Source: Methylobacterium sp. DB0501 (GTDB taxonomy: Bacteria > Pseudomonadota > Alphaproteobacteria > Rhizobiales > Beijerinckiaceae). From it: a stretch of 64,000 bases of DNA. The translations under genes were made by a program, and so were the position numbers. Below are positions 52,334 through 61,458 of the stretch, piece by piece; the first letter of the stretch is position 1; each line of letters starts with the position of its first letter. The stretch spans positions 1 through 64,000 of the forward strand of contig NZ_JAAKGV010000016.1 in NCBI RefSeq assembly GCF_011043735.1, read 5' to 3'. The notes under the pieces were generated by a model, which saw only the letters and a program-made list of their open reading frames with translations, was not told the origin of the DNA and did no database searches.

Positions 52334-52645
52334 CGTTGCGAGCGCTGAAGTCGGGAGGGCAGGGGCGACCTGGCCCGCCGGCCGGTCGAAACAATGGGCT
52401 CGAAACAGGAGCACCGCCGCGATGGCGTCGCGGCGGTGCTTGCCCTCGAAGAGGGCGTTCCTCCCCAGACTTCGGGCCGCTCTCAAGGGCGGCCTGTTTC
52501 GTGTCTGTGATCACAGTGGTACCCGGCGACGGGCCGGCGCACAAGCACAATTGTGCGTCATTTGCGGGCAAGTGGCACTTTCGTGCTCAGGCGTCAGGCC
52601 GGGCCGGGGAGGGGAGTCCGGTCCCCCGGACCGGTCTTGCGGCCG
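52334..52645. other. 312 bp convergent intergenic region rich in palindromes
   Basis: No gene is supported between the MgtC-like gene and the converging sensor-kinase gene. It holds a strong hairpin (52410-52440), smaller stems at 52442-52456 and 52474-52497, and two perfect 12 bp palindromes, CTGTGATCACAG (52505-52516) and GCACAATTGTGC (52545-52556). This is more structure than termination needs. Confidence 0.5.
52410..52440. terminator. strong hairpin, probable convergent terminator
   Basis: Perfect 13 bp arms AGCACCGCCGCGA and TCGCGGCGGTGCT with a five-base loop, followed at once by a GCCCTC/GAGGGC stem. Confidence 0.5.
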
Positions 52646-54073
52646 TCACGGCGCGGCGTTTCTCTCCGGCGCCCGGCCCGCCCGCCGGTCCGCTCCGCGC
52701 TCCGTCTCCCGCGGGCACAGCATCGTGAACCGGGCGCCGCCGCCATCCGCCTCGCCGACCTCGACCGGGAAGCCGTGCAGTCCGGCGATCGCCGCGACGA
52801 GCCCGAGGCCCAGGCCGTTGCCGGGCGTCGGGCGGGCGGGCTCGGCGCGGTAGAAGCGGCGGAAGACCCTCGCACGCTCGGGCAGCGGGATCCCCGGGCC
52901 GGTATCCTCGACGCTGACGAGGGCGAAGCGGCCGGTCTCGGCGAGGCCGACCCGCACCCCGCCGCCCGGGGGCGTGAACTTCACGGCGTTGTCGATCAGG
53001 TTCGCCAGCGCCTCGAAGACGAGGTCGCGGTCGCCCCGGACCGGCACCGGGCCCGGGGCGACCGCGACGCCGAGCGACACCCCGCCATCCTCCGCCAGCG
53101 GCGCGAACAGCTCCGCCGCCTCGCGCACCACGGTGGCGAGGTCGAAGGCGGAAAAGCCTGCGGCGCGGCGGCCGTGCTCGATCTCGCCGATGCGCAGGAC
53201 GGCGGTGACCATCGCGAGGGTCTGGTCGATCCAGGCGAGGCCCTGGTCGATCGCGTCGCGAAGCTCCTCGACGGTCGTCGCCTGCTCGCGGCTGCGCTCC
53301 AGGCGCGCCCGCAGCCGGGTCAGCGGCGTGCGCAGATCGTGCGCCACCGCGTCGCCGACGCTGCGGACCTCCTCCAGCAGGCGCTCGATCTCGTCGAGCA
53401 TCCGGTTGACGTCGCGGGCGAGCCGGTCGAACTCGTCGTCCCGCGTGCCGACCGGCAGGCGCCGCCGCAGGTCGCCGCGCCGCACCTCGGCGAGCGCCGC
53501 TTCCGTCGCGGCCAGGCGCCGGCGCGCCCGGCTCGCCAGCACGAGGCCGCCGAGGCCGGACAGGAGGAGGGCGGGCACGAGACCCAGGGACATCGCCCGC
53601 AGGGTCGTCGTCCGCACCCGGTCGATCTCGTCGGTGTCGTGACCGATCACCACGGTCCCGCCGTCGGGGAGCGCCAGCGCCGTCGCCCAGATCTCGTCGG
53701 CGATCGGGCCGTCCGCCGTCTCGATCGTCGCCCCGACCCGGGCCGCGTCGCCGTCATCGGCGAGGCCCGCCGGCCGGGCGACGAGGTTGCCGGCCCGCCG
53801 CACGCCGTCGCGGCCGAACACGCCGCCGTAATGGGTGGCGTGACGGTCCATGGCGATCCAGGTCTCGACCCGGCCGGTCGCGCCGGCCGGGTCCTCGGCG
53901 GCGGCCCGCACCTCGAGCCGCAGCGTCTCGGCGAGTTCCTCGCGCAGGAACGCCGCCGTCTGCCAGTAGACGAAGCCGAACATGACGAGCGCCAGGAGGG
54001 CCGACCACAGCGCGATGCCGAGCGCCCAGCGGAAGGTGGCGGAGCGCAGGAGCTCGGACAGCCGGTCGGTCAT
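52646..54073 (-). CDS. sensor histidine kinase
   Basis: 475-residue membrane sensor. Two membrane helices (WALGIALWSALLALVMFGFV and SLGLVPALLLSGLGGLVLA) enclose a periplasmic domain of about 120 residues. HAMP, then HisKA with the phospho-accepting His at about residue 245 in VAHDLRTPLTRLRARLE, then the ATPase domain with N box NLIDNAVKFTP, DTGPGIPLPE and GNGLGLGLV. The ATG overlaps the stop of the response regulator gene (ATGA). Divergence from the CzcB/CzcA genes suggests that it senses a metal or another pump substrate. Confidence 0.93.
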   Translation of the reverse strand: MTDRLSELLRSATFRWALGIALWSALLALVMFGFVYWQTAAFLREELAETLRLEVRAAAEDPAGATGRVETWIAMDRHATHYGGVFGRDGVRRAGNLVARPAGLADDGDAARVGATIETADGPIADEIWATALALPDGGTVVIGHDTDEIDRVRTTTLRAMSLGLVPALLLSGLGGLVLASRARRRLAATEAALAEVRRGDLRRRLPVGTRDDEFDRLARDVNRMLDEIERLLEEVRSVGDAVAHDLRTPLTRLRARLERSREQATTVEELRDAIDQGLAWIDQTLAMVTAVLRIGEIEHGRRAAGFSAFDLATVVREAAELFAPLAEDGGVSLGVAVAPGPVPVRGDRDLVFEALANLIDNAVKFTPPGGGVRVGLAETGRFALVSVEDTGPGIPLPERARVFRRFYRAEPARPTPGNGLGLGLVAAIAGLHGFPVEVGEADGGGARFTMLCPRETERGADRRAGRAPERNAAP

Positions 54074-54756
54074 CGCGGTCCGTCGTCCGGGACGAGCGTG
54101 AAGCCGATGCCGCGCACGCTGTGGATCACCGGCGGCTCGCCGGCCGCTTCGAGCTTGCGGCGCAAGCGGCCGAGATGCACGTCGATGAGGTTCGATTTCG
54201 GGGTGAAGCGGTAGTTCCACACCTCCTCGAACAGGAGCGCCCGGGTCACGACCTGGCCGGAGCGGCGCATCAGGTATTCGAGCAGGGTGAGTTCCCGCGG
54301 CAGCAGGTCGAGGTCGCGGCTGCCGCGCCGGCCGGTCCCGGCGATCAGGTCGATCTCCAGGCTGCCGACCCTCAGCAGCGTCTCGCGGGTATCGGCCGGG
54401 CGGCGCAGGAGCGCCTCGATCCGGGCGGCGAGCTCGGCCAGCACGAAGGGCTTGGCGAGGTAATCGTCGCCCCCGGCCCGCAGGCCCCGGATGCGCTCGT
54501 CGACGTCGGAGAGCGCCGAGAGCACCAGGGCCGGCGTCCGGTCGCCGGCGCCGCGCAAGCCCCGCAGCAGGGTCAGGCCGTCGAGCCCCGGCAGCATGCG
54601 GTCGAGGACGATCGCGTCCCAAGGGGCACCCCGGGCGCGCTCCGCCCCCTCCGGCCCGGTCGCCGCCCAGGCGACGTCGTGCCCGCGCCCGCGCAGGTCG
54701 CCCAGGATCTCCTCCGCCGTCGCGGCATCGTCCTCGATCAGCAAAAGCTTTGCCAC
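54070..54756 (-). CDS. OmpR/PhoB-family response regulator
   Basis: 228 residues: receiver domain with acidic pocket (LLIEDDAATAEEI), phospho-acceptor D52 in AIVLDRMLPGLDG and the conserved Lys in DDYLAKPFVLAEL. A winged-helix DNA-binding domain follows (LLPRELTLLEYLMRRSGQVV, YRFTPKSNLIDVHLGRLRRK). It is first in the two-component operon, and 149 bases separate it from the divergent RND adaptor gene. A perfect palindrome there (54871-54885) is a candidate binding site. Confidence 0.93.
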   Translation of the reverse strand: MAKLLLIEDDAATAEEILGDLRGRGHDVAWAATGPEGAERARGAPWDAIVLDRMLPGLDGLTLLRGLRGAGDRTPALVLSALSDVDERIRGLRAGGDDYLAKPFVLAELAARIEALLRRPADTRETLLRVGSLEIDLIAGTGRRGSRDLDLLPRELTLLEYLMRRSGQVVTRALLFEEVWNYRFTPKSNLIDVHLGRLRRKLEAAGEPPVIHSVRGIGFTLVPDDGPR

Positions 54757-54870
54757 GACTCCCCCTCCGGCCTCGGACCGGGGTTTTGCCCCGGAACGCC
54801 GGTCCCGTCCCTGCGGGAACGGCAGGATGAACGCGAATTTAATGGCGATGGCCTGTCCCGCATCTAGGTG

Positions 54871-54885
54871 TTGGAATCATTCCAA
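54871..54885. promoter_or_regulatory. palindrome TTGGAAT-C-ATTCCAA, candidate response-regulator site
   Basis: A perfect 7-1-7 palindrome in otherwise GC-rich DNA, 20 bases before the adaptor's first possible start, between the divergent two-component and RND genes. Its position so close to the adaptor start suggests repression or overlap with the promoter. Confidence 0.45.
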
Positions 54886-54905
54886 TCCAGCAGGTGGGAG
54901 AGGCC

Positions 54906-56255
54906 GTGCTCCTGGCCGTCGAGACCGTCGCGCGCATCGCCGGGAGCGAGGTGCGCCCGAGGCAACGGACGAACGAGGCGCCGGCTTTGCGGCCGTCGCG
55001 CCCGGGCGGCCGGCCGCCGTGGCGCGGCCTCGCGCTCCTCGTCGTCCTGGTCGGCCTCGCCGGCGCCGGCTGGACCGAGCGCGACGCGGCCGGGACCGCG
55101 CTGGCGCCCCTCCTCGCCAAGCTCGGGCTGACGGCGCCCGCGCCGGCCCCGGCCGCCGCGGAGAGCACCACGCCGGCCGACCCGAACCTCGTGACCCTCG
55201 ACGCGGCCGGCCAGACACGCATCGGCCTGGCCTTCGGCACGGCCGAGACCCGCCGCATCGTCCTGCCGGTGCGGGCGCCCGGCATGGTCGCCTTCGACGA
55301 GCGCCGCGTCACGCATCTCAAGCCCCGCACCCCCGGCCGGGTGCTCTCCCTCGCGGTGCAGCCGGGCGATCCCGTCCGGGCCGGACAGACCCTCGCGACC
55401 CTCGACGCCGCCGGCCTGCTCGAGGCCCGCAACGGCCTCGCCGAGGCGCAGGCCAGCCTTGCCGAGGCGCAGGCGACCGAGACGGTGGCGGAACTCAACC
55501 TGAAGCGCGGCCAGGACCTGCTCAAGGTGATGGGCGTCGCCCAGGCCGAGGTCGACCGCCGCCGGGTCGACCTCGCCAAGGCCCATGCCGCGACGCTCGC
55601 CGCGAAGGCCAAGGTCGATCTCTACGCCGCGCAGGTCCAGCGCCTCGCCCCCGAGCCCGGGGCGCCGGCCGGCACCAGCGCCATCGTGTCGCCGATCGAC
55701 GGGGTGGTGACGGCGAGCGGCATCACCCTCGGCGAAGTGGTCGACACCGGCAGCGACGCCTTCACGGTGGCCGACCCGTCGCGGATCCAGGTACTGGCGA
55801 ACCTCTACGGCCGCGACATCGCGGCGGTGAAGCCGGGCGATACCGCCACCGTCCGGGCGCCGGTGCCGGACCATCCGACCTTCGCCGGCCGGGTGCGCTC
55901 GGTCAACGCGGCGGTCGATCCGGCCACCGGCACCGCGCCGGCCCGCATCGAGATCGCCAATCCGGGGGGCGCCCTGCGCGCCAACATGTTCGTGTCGGTC
56001 GAGATCGGTGCCGATCTCGGGCGGGAGGGCACGACGATCCCGGCCGCCGCCGTGCAGCAGACCGAGGACGGCCCGGTCGCCTTCGTGCGCGACGCCGACG
56101 ACCGGTTCGAGAAGCGGGCGCTCAGCCTCGGGGTGCAGCGGGCCGACTGGGTCGAGGTGACCAAGGGCGTTTCGCCCGGCGAGACGGTGGCGACGAAAGG
56201 AAGCTTCGGCCTCAAGGCGATCCTGCTGCGCAGCCTCCTCGGCTCGACGGATTGA
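54906..56255 (+). CDS. RND efflux periplasmic adaptor (CzcB/CusB-like)
   Basis: 449-residue membrane-fusion protein. An N-terminal anchor helix (GLALLVVLVGLAGAGW) is followed by the barrel-sandwich lipoyl half (TPGRVLSLAVQPGDPVRAGQ), a long helical hairpin (LLEARNGLAEAQASLAEAQA), the second lipoyl half (IVSPIDGVVTASGITLGEVV) and the beta-barrel/membrane-proximal domains. I see no Met- or His-rich metal loop. GTG 54906 has GGGAGAGG just upstream; GTG 54894 is an alternative. It is six bases from the pump gene. Confidence 0.9.
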   Translation: MLLAVETVARIAGSEVRPRQRTNEAPALRPSRPGGRPPWRGLALLVVLVGLAGAGWTERDAAGTALAPLLAKLGLTAPAPAPAAAESTTPADPNLVTLDAAGQTRIGLAFGTAETRRIVLPVRAPGMVAFDERRVTHLKPRTPGRVLSLAVQPGDPVRAGQTLATLDAAGLLEARNGLAEAQASLAEAQATETVAELNLKRGQDLLKVMGVAQAEVDRRRVDLAKAHAATLAAKAKVDLYAAQVQRLAPEPGAPAGTSAIVSPIDGVVTASGITLGEVVDTGSDAFTVADPSRIQVLANLYGRDIAAVKPGDTATVRAPVPDHPTFAGRVRSVNAAVDPATGTAPARIEIANPGGALRANMFVSVEIGADLGREGTTIPAAAVQQTEDGPVAFVRDADDRFEKRALSLGVQRADWVEVTKGVSPGETVATKGSFGLKAILLRSLLGSTD

Positions 56256-56262
56256 GGGTGCG

Positions 56263-59200
56263 ATGACGTCCTGGTTCGCCCTCCTGATCCGGCGCCGCTG
56301 GCTCGTCCTGGTCGTGGCGCTCGCTGCCGCCGCCGGCGGCCTCGTCAACCTCCGGGGCCTGTCGATCGACGCGGTGCCGGACATCTCGCCCAAGCAGGTG
56401 ATGATCCTGACGCTCTCGCCCGGGCTCGGGCCGCTCGAGGTTGAGCGCCTGGTGAGCTTTCCCGTGGAGAGCGCGATGGCCGGCGCGCCGGGGCTCACCG
56501 GCATCCGCTCGACCTCGCGCTTCGGCGTCTCGGCGGTCTACGTCACCTTCGACGAGTCCATGCCCGTCACCGAGGCGCGGGCCCAGGTCTTCCAGCGCCT
56601 GCCCCAGGCCAAGGCGATGATGCCGGCCGGCATCGGCGACCCGCAGCTGGGCCCGATGGCGACGGGCCTGGGCGAGATCTACCAGTTCGAATTGCGCGGG
56701 CCGGCCACCTCGCCGATGGAGCTGAAGCGCATCCTCCAATGGACGATCGCGCCGCGGTTGAAGCTCACGCCCGGCATCGCCGACGTGAACATCTATGGCG
56801 GGCAATTGCCGACCTACGAGGTGCGGGTCTCGGCCGAGAGCCTGCAGCGCTACGGCGTCACGCTGGGCCAGGTCTACACGGCGCTCGCCGAGAACAACCT
56901 CGCCCGGGGCGGCGCCTATCTCGAGCACAACGACCAGCAGGAGGTGATCCGGGGCTTGGGGCTCGCGACCGGTCCGGAGGACATCGCCCGCATCGTCGTG
57001 GCGACGAATCCCGGCGGCGTGCCGGTGACGGTGGCGAGCCTCGGCGAGGTGGTGGAGGCGCCGAAAGTGCGCCTCGGCGCGGTGACCCACGACGCCGCCG
57101 GCGAGACGGTGGTCGGCATCGCCATGATGCAGCAGGGCGAGAATGCCAGCGCGGTCGTCGAGCGGGTGAAGGCGACGATCGAGGAACTGCGCCCGCAATT
57201 GCCGCCCGGCATCGCGATCCGGCCCTATTACGACCGCTCGGCCCTGGTCGAGCGGACGATCCACACCGTGGCCCACAACCTCGTCGAGGGGGCGGTGCTG
57301 GTGATCGTCGTGCTGCTGCTGCTGCTCGGCAACCTGCGGGCCGGCCTCGTGGTGGCCGCAGCGATCCCGCTCTCGATGCTCGTCGCCTTCGCGGGCATGC
57401 GGGTCCTCGGCCTGTCGGGCAACCTGATGAGCTTGGGGGCCATCGATTTCGGGCTCATCGTCGACGGCGCGGTGGTGATGATCGAGAACGTGCTGCGCGC
57501 CCGCGGCGAGCATCCGGAGCAGCCGGCCCATGCGGTCATCCGCGACGCCGCCGCGGAGGTGGCAAAGCCCGTGATGGTCGCGGTGGCGATCATCATTCTG
57601 GTCTACCTGCCGGTGCTGGCCCTCGAAGGGGTGGCCGGCAAGATGTTCCGGCCGATGGCGCTCACCGTCATCCTGGCGCTCGCCGGCTCGCTCGTCGTCA
57701 CCCTGACCCTGATGCCGGCGCTCGCCGCCCTGGTGCTCTCGGGGCGCGGCATCGGCGAGCGCGAGACCCGCCTCGTCCACGGGATGCGGGCGGCCTACAC
57801 CCCCGTCCTGCTCGTCGCCGAGCGGCGGGCCGGCGCCACCCTGCTGGTGACGCTCGCCCTGTTCGCCGGGTCCTGCATCCTCGCCACCCGGCTCGGCGGC
57901 GAGTTCCTGCCGAAGCTCTCGGAAGGCTCGATCGTCGTCACCTCGGAGAAGCTGCCGGGCATCAACCTCGACGCCTCGCTGGCAGTCATGCGCCGGATCG
58001 AGGCGGTGCTGAAGTCCTTCCCGGAGGTGAAGCGGGTGGTCTCGCTCACCGGCAGCGCCGAGATCCCGACCGACCCGATGGGCGTCGAATCGACCGACAG
58101 CTTCATCACGCTGACCGACCCCGCCACCTGGACGACGGCGCAGGATCAGGACGGCCTCGTCGCGGCGTTCCGCGAGCGCCTGCTCCGGGAGGTGCCGGGG
58201 GTCGCCTACGCCTTCTCGCAGCCGATCCAGATGCGGATGGACGACCTCCTGGAGGGCGTGCGCGGCGACGTGGCGATCAGCCTCTACGGCGACGACCTCG
58301 CCGTCCTGAAGGACAAGGCCGACGCCATCGTGCGGGCGGTCTCCGCCGTGCCGGGCGCCACCGACGTGAAGGCCGAGGCCCAGGCCGGGATGCCGGCCTT
58401 GTCGATCACGGTCGACCGGGCGGCGGCGGCCCGCTACGGCGTCAGCGCCGGCGACGTCCTCGACGTGGTCGAGGCGATCGGCGGCCGCCCGTCGGGCCAG
58501 GTCTATCGCGACGACAACGCCATCACCGACATCGTGGTGCGGCTCGCCGGATCCGACCGCGCCGACATCGAGCGGGTGCGCGCCCTGCCGGTCGGGCGCG
58601 GGGGTAAGGATGCCGCGAAGGGCACCGTGCCGCTCTCCCTCGTCGCCTCGGTCGAGGTCGCCAGCGGCCCGGCCCAGATCAGCCGCGAGCGGCTGCAGCG
58701 CCGCATCTCGGTCCAGGCCAACGTGCGCGGGCGCGACGTGCAGAGCTTCGTCACCGAGGCCCAGGGCGCCGTCGCGGCGCAGGTGCCCCTGCCGCCGCGC
58801 TATTCCCTCGTCTGGAGCGGCCAGTTCCAGAACCTCCAGGAGGCGACGGCCCGGCTCGCCGTGGTGGTGCCGGCGGCGCTGGCGGCGATCCTGGTGCTGC
58901 TGGTGGTGCTGTTCTCCGACATCCGGGTGGCGGGCCTGATCTTCCTCAACGTGCCGATGGCGGCGACCGGCGGCATCCTGGCGCTCCATGCCCGCGGCCT
59001 GCCGTTCTCGGTCTCGGCGGCGATCGGCTTCATCGCCACCTTCGGCATCGCCGTTCTGAACGGCGTGGTGCTGATGAGCACGCTGCGCGACCTCGAACGG
59101 GCCGGCCTCGATCCCCGCGCGGCCGCCACCGAGGCGGCCGAGCGCCGCCTGCGCCCGGTGACGACGACGGCGCTCGTCGCGACGCTCGGCTTCCTGCCGA

Positions 59201-59412
59201 TGGCGCTCTCGACCAGCGCCGGCGCCGAGGTGCAGCGCCCGCTCGCCACGGTGGTCATCGGCGGCCTCGTCACCGCGACGCTCCTGACGCTGGTCGTGCT
59301 GCCCGCCCTGTACCCGTACGTCGCGCGGCTGCGCCGGCCGACCGGGGGCGGGGGAGGGGAGGTGGACGGCCGGGAGGGGCGGCGGGAGAGGCGGGTCGGG
59401 TCGGACGCGTGA
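56263..59412 (+). CDS. RND heavy-metal-type efflux pump (CzcA/CusA family)
   Basis: 1049-residue inner-membrane proton antiporter with twelve membrane helices and two large periplasmic loops. The TM4 motif GAIDFGLIVDGAVVMIEN is characteristic of the CzcA-type heavy-metal group, with the proton-relay Asp residues. IRSTSRFGVSAVYVTFDES and NDQQEVIRGLGLATGPEDIA are standard for the porter domains. The tail (VDGREGRRERRVG) is basic. Substrate could be Co/Zn/Cd, Ni or Cu/Ag and is not decided by sequence reading. No outer-membrane factor gene follows, so it must borrow one. Confidence 0.93.
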   Translation: MTSWFALLIRRRWLVLVVALAAAAGGLVNLRGLSIDAVPDISPKQVMILTLSPGLGPLEVERLVSFPVESAMAGAPGLTGIRSTSRFGVSAVYVTFDESMPVTEARAQVFQRLPQAKAMMPAGIGDPQLGPMATGLGEIYQFELRGPATSPMELKRILQWTIAPRLKLTPGIADVNIYGGQLPTYEVRVSAESLQRYGVTLGQVYTALAENNLARGGAYLEHNDQQEVIRGLGLATGPEDIARIVVATNPGGVPVTVASLGEVVEAPKVRLGAVTHDAAGETVVGIAMMQQGENASAVVERVKATIEELRPQLPPGIAIRPYYDRSALVERTIHTVAHNLVEGAVLVIVVLLLLLGNLRAGLVVAAAIPLSMLVAFAGMRVLGLSGNLMSLGAIDFGLIVDGAVVMIENVLRARGEHPEQPAHAVIRDAAAEVAKPVMVAVAIIILVYLPVLALEGVAGKMFRPMALTVILALAGSLVVTLTLMPALAALVLSGRGIGERETRLVHGMRAAYTPVLLVAERRAGATLLVTLALFAGSCILATRLGGEFLPKLSEGSIVVTSEKLPGINLDASLAVMRRIEAVLKSFPEVKRVVSLTGSAEIPTDPMGVESTDSFITLTDPATWTTAQDQDGLVAAFRERLLREVPGVAYAFSQPIQMRMDDLLEGVRGDVAISLYGDDLAVLKDKADAIVRAVSAVPGATDVKAEAQAGMPALSITVDRAAAARYGVSAGDVLDVVEAIGGRPSGQVYRDDNAITDIVVRLAGSDRADIERVRALPVGRGGKDAAKGTVPLSLVASVEVASGPAQISRERLQRRISVQANVRGRDVQSFVTEAQGAVAAQVPLPPRYSLVWSGQFQNLQEATARLAVVVPAALAAILVLLVVLFSDIRVAGLIFLNVPMAATGGILALHARGLPFSVSAAIGFIATFGIAVLNGVVLMSTLRDLERAGLDPRAAATEAAERRLRPVTTTALVATLGFLPMALSTSAGAEVQRPLATVVIGGLVTATLLTLVVLPALYPYVARLRRPTGGGGGEVDGREGRRERRVGSDA

Positions 59413-59547
59413 CGGGTCACGGCCGGTGACCTTTTCCCCGGCGCCTGCCATGCCGTGGACGCGGATCCGCCCCGCCCACCCCGCCCAAAACCGGCGCGAC
59501 TCCGCGCCCGAACCGGCCTACGGTCCGGCACCGGAGGAGAGCGCATC

Positions 59548-60168
59548 ATGATCCAGCTCTACACCTGGGACACGCCGAACGGGCGCAAGATCAGCGTCGC
59601 CCTGGAGGAGATGGGGCTGCCCTACCGGGTCGAGCCGGTGGACATCACCAAGGGCCGGCAGTTCGAGCCGGACTTCCTGGCGTTGAGCCCGAACAACCGC
59701 ATCCCGGCGATCGTCGATTCCGAGGGGCCGGACGGGGCGCCGATCTCGGTGTTCGAGTCCGGCGCGATCCTGGTCTACCTCGCCGAGAAGACCGGGCTGT
59801 TCCTGCCGGCAGGCGGGCGCGGCCGGGTCCAGGTGATGGAGTGGCTGATGTGGCAGATGGGCGGCTTCGGGCCGATGCCGGGCCAGGTCCACCACTTCCT
59901 CGGGGTCGACGAGAAGGACCGCACCTACGGGCTCGAGCGCTACCAGACCGAGACGCGCCGGCTCTACGGCGTGCTCGACCGGCGCCTCGCCGAGGGCGAG
60001 TTCGTCGCCGGCGCGCTCTCGATCGCCGATTTCGCGATCCTCGGCTGGGCCTGGCGCCACGCCCGGCACCGGATCGACCTCGCCGACTACCCCCACGTGC
60101 GACGCTGGTACGACGCCTTGATGGCGCGGCCGGCGGTGCAGCGCGGCTTTGCCGTCGCGCTCAGCTGA
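59548..60168 (+). CDS. glutathione S-transferase family protein (YghU/YfcG-like)
   Basis: 206-residue GST. The thioredoxin-like domain starts MIQLYTWDTPNGRKISVALE, the T-P-N-G motif of Nu-class enzymes such as YghU/YfcG, and continues NNRIPAIVDSEGP and SVFESGAILVYLAEKTG (cis-Pro and Glu-Ser glutathione contacts). The helical C-domain contains WLMWQMGGFGPMPGQ and ALSIADFAILGWAWRH. These enzymes show disulfide-reductase or peroxidase activity. ATG 59548 has a GGAGGAGAG site. Confidence 0.92.
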   Translation: MIQLYTWDTPNGRKISVALEEMGLPYRVEPVDITKGRQFEPDFLALSPNNRIPAIVDSEGPDGAPISVFESGAILVYLAEKTGLFLPAGGRGRVQVMEWLMWQMGGFGPMPGQVHHFLGVDEKDRTYGLERYQTETRRLYGVLDRRLAEGEFVAGALSIADFAILGWAWRHARHRIDLADYPHVRRWYDALMARPAVQRGFAVALS

Positions 60169-60183
60169 GGATGAACCAGGACC

Positions 60184-61458
60184 ATGCCGGATGAGACGGC
60201 CCTGCGGGGCATGCCGGACGAAACGGCCCTGCGGGCCGAGCTCGTCGCGCGCTTCTTCCGCTACCTCGCGGTGGCGAGCCAGAGCGATGCCCGCGCGACT
60301 ACCCTGCCGAGCACCCCGGGCCAGCGCGCCCTCGCCGAGCTGCTGGCCGGGGAATTGCGCGAGATGGGCCTCACCGAGGTGGTGCTCGACGAGCACGCGA
60401 TCCTGACCGCGTGCAAGCCCGGCACCCGGCCCGGCGCCCCGCCGATCGGCTTCGTCGCCCATCTCGACACCGTCGATGTCGGGCTCTCGCCCGAGATCCG
60501 CCCGCAGGTGCTGCGCTTCGACGGATCCGACCTCTGCCTGAACCGCGACCAGGACATCTGGCTGCGGGTCGCCGAGCACCCGGAGATCGCGCCGTGGGCC
60601 GGCGAGGACGTGATCGTCGGCGACGGGACCAGCGTGCTCGGGGCCGACAACAAGGCGGCGATCGCCGTGCTGATGACGCTCCTCGCCACCCTGACGCCGG
60701 AGGACGCGCATGGCGACATCCGGGTCGCCTTCGTGCCCGACGAGGAGATCGGCCTGCGCGGCGCCAAGGCCCTCGACCTCGCGCGCTTTCCCGTCGACTT
60801 CGCCTACACGATCGATGCTTGCGCGGTCGGCGAGGTGGTGATCGAGACCTTCAACGCGGCCGGCGCCGAGATCGTGTTCACCGGCGTCGCCGCGCATCCG
60901 ATGTCGGCCAAGGGCGTGATGGTCAACCCGCTCCTGATGGCGCACGACTTCATCGGTCGCTTCGACCGGGCCGAGACGCCGGAGAACACCGAAGGGCGCG
61001 ACGGCTACATCTGGTTCAACGGCCTCCAGGCCCATTCCGGCGAGGCCCGCCTGCAGGCGATGATCCGCGACTTCGACCGCGCGCGCTTCGCCGCCCGCAA
61101 GGCGCGACTGCACGCGGTCGCCGACGAGATCGCGGCGCTCTATCCGACGGGCCGCGTGGCGTGCCGGATCACCGATACCTACGGCAACATCCGCGACAGC
61201 CTCGGCGACGACACCCGCCCGGTCGACCTGCTGTTCGCGGCGCTCGAGGCGGAGGGCATCGCCCCGAACCAGATCCCGATGCGCGGCGGCACCGACGGGG
61301 CGGCCCTCTCGGCGCGCGGCCTGCCGACGCCGAACTACTTCACCGGCGCGTGCAACTTCCATTCGCGGTTCGAATTCCTGCCGGTGCCGGCCTTCGCGGC
61401 GTCGTGGCGGGTGACGCGGCGAATCTGCGGGCTGGCGGCGGGGGAGGGGGCTGCGTGA
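60184..61458 (+). CDS. pepT: peptidase T-like M20 metallopeptidase
   Basis: 424-residue di-zinc aminopeptidase expected to remove the N-terminal residue of tripeptides. Metal ligands: His/Asp in GFVAHLDTVD, bridging Asp in VLGADNKAAIAVLM, Glu pair in VPDEEIGLRG, Asp in YTIDACAVGEV and His in CNFHSRFEF. GIAPNQIPMRGGTDGAALSA is also family-typical. The first 18 residues are a duplication, MPDETALRG-MPDETALRA, so a second ATG with its own copy of the codons lies 27 bases in (60211); the family-like part begins at the second copy. Confidence 0.9.
   Translation: MPDETALRGMPDETALRAELVARFFRYLAVASQSDARATTLPSTPGQRALAELLAGELREMGLTEVVLDEHAILTACKPGTRPGAPPIGFVAHLDTVDVGLSPEIRPQVLRFDGSDLCLNRDQDIWLRVAEHPEIAPWAGEDVIVGDGTSVLGADNKAAIAVLMTLLATLTPEDAHGDIRVAFVPDEEIGLRGAKALDLARFPVDFAYTIDACAVGEVVIETFNAAGAEIVFTGVAAHPMSAKGVMVNPLLMAHDFIGRFDRAETPENTEGRDGYIWFNGLQAHSGEARLQAMIRDFDRARFAARKARLHAVADEIAALYPTGRVACRITDTYGNIRDSLGDDTRPVDLLFAALEAEGIAPNQIPMRGGTDGAALSARGLPTPNYFTGACNFHSRFEFLPVPAFAASWRVTRRICGLAAGEGAA

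Noticed and set aside
56212..59451. A 1079-residue open frame on the minus strand across the RND pump gene
   Set aside because: It mirrors the pump gene; the translation is His/Arg/Asp-rich low-complexity sequence without domains, the normal antisense artefact of very GC-rich codon usage.
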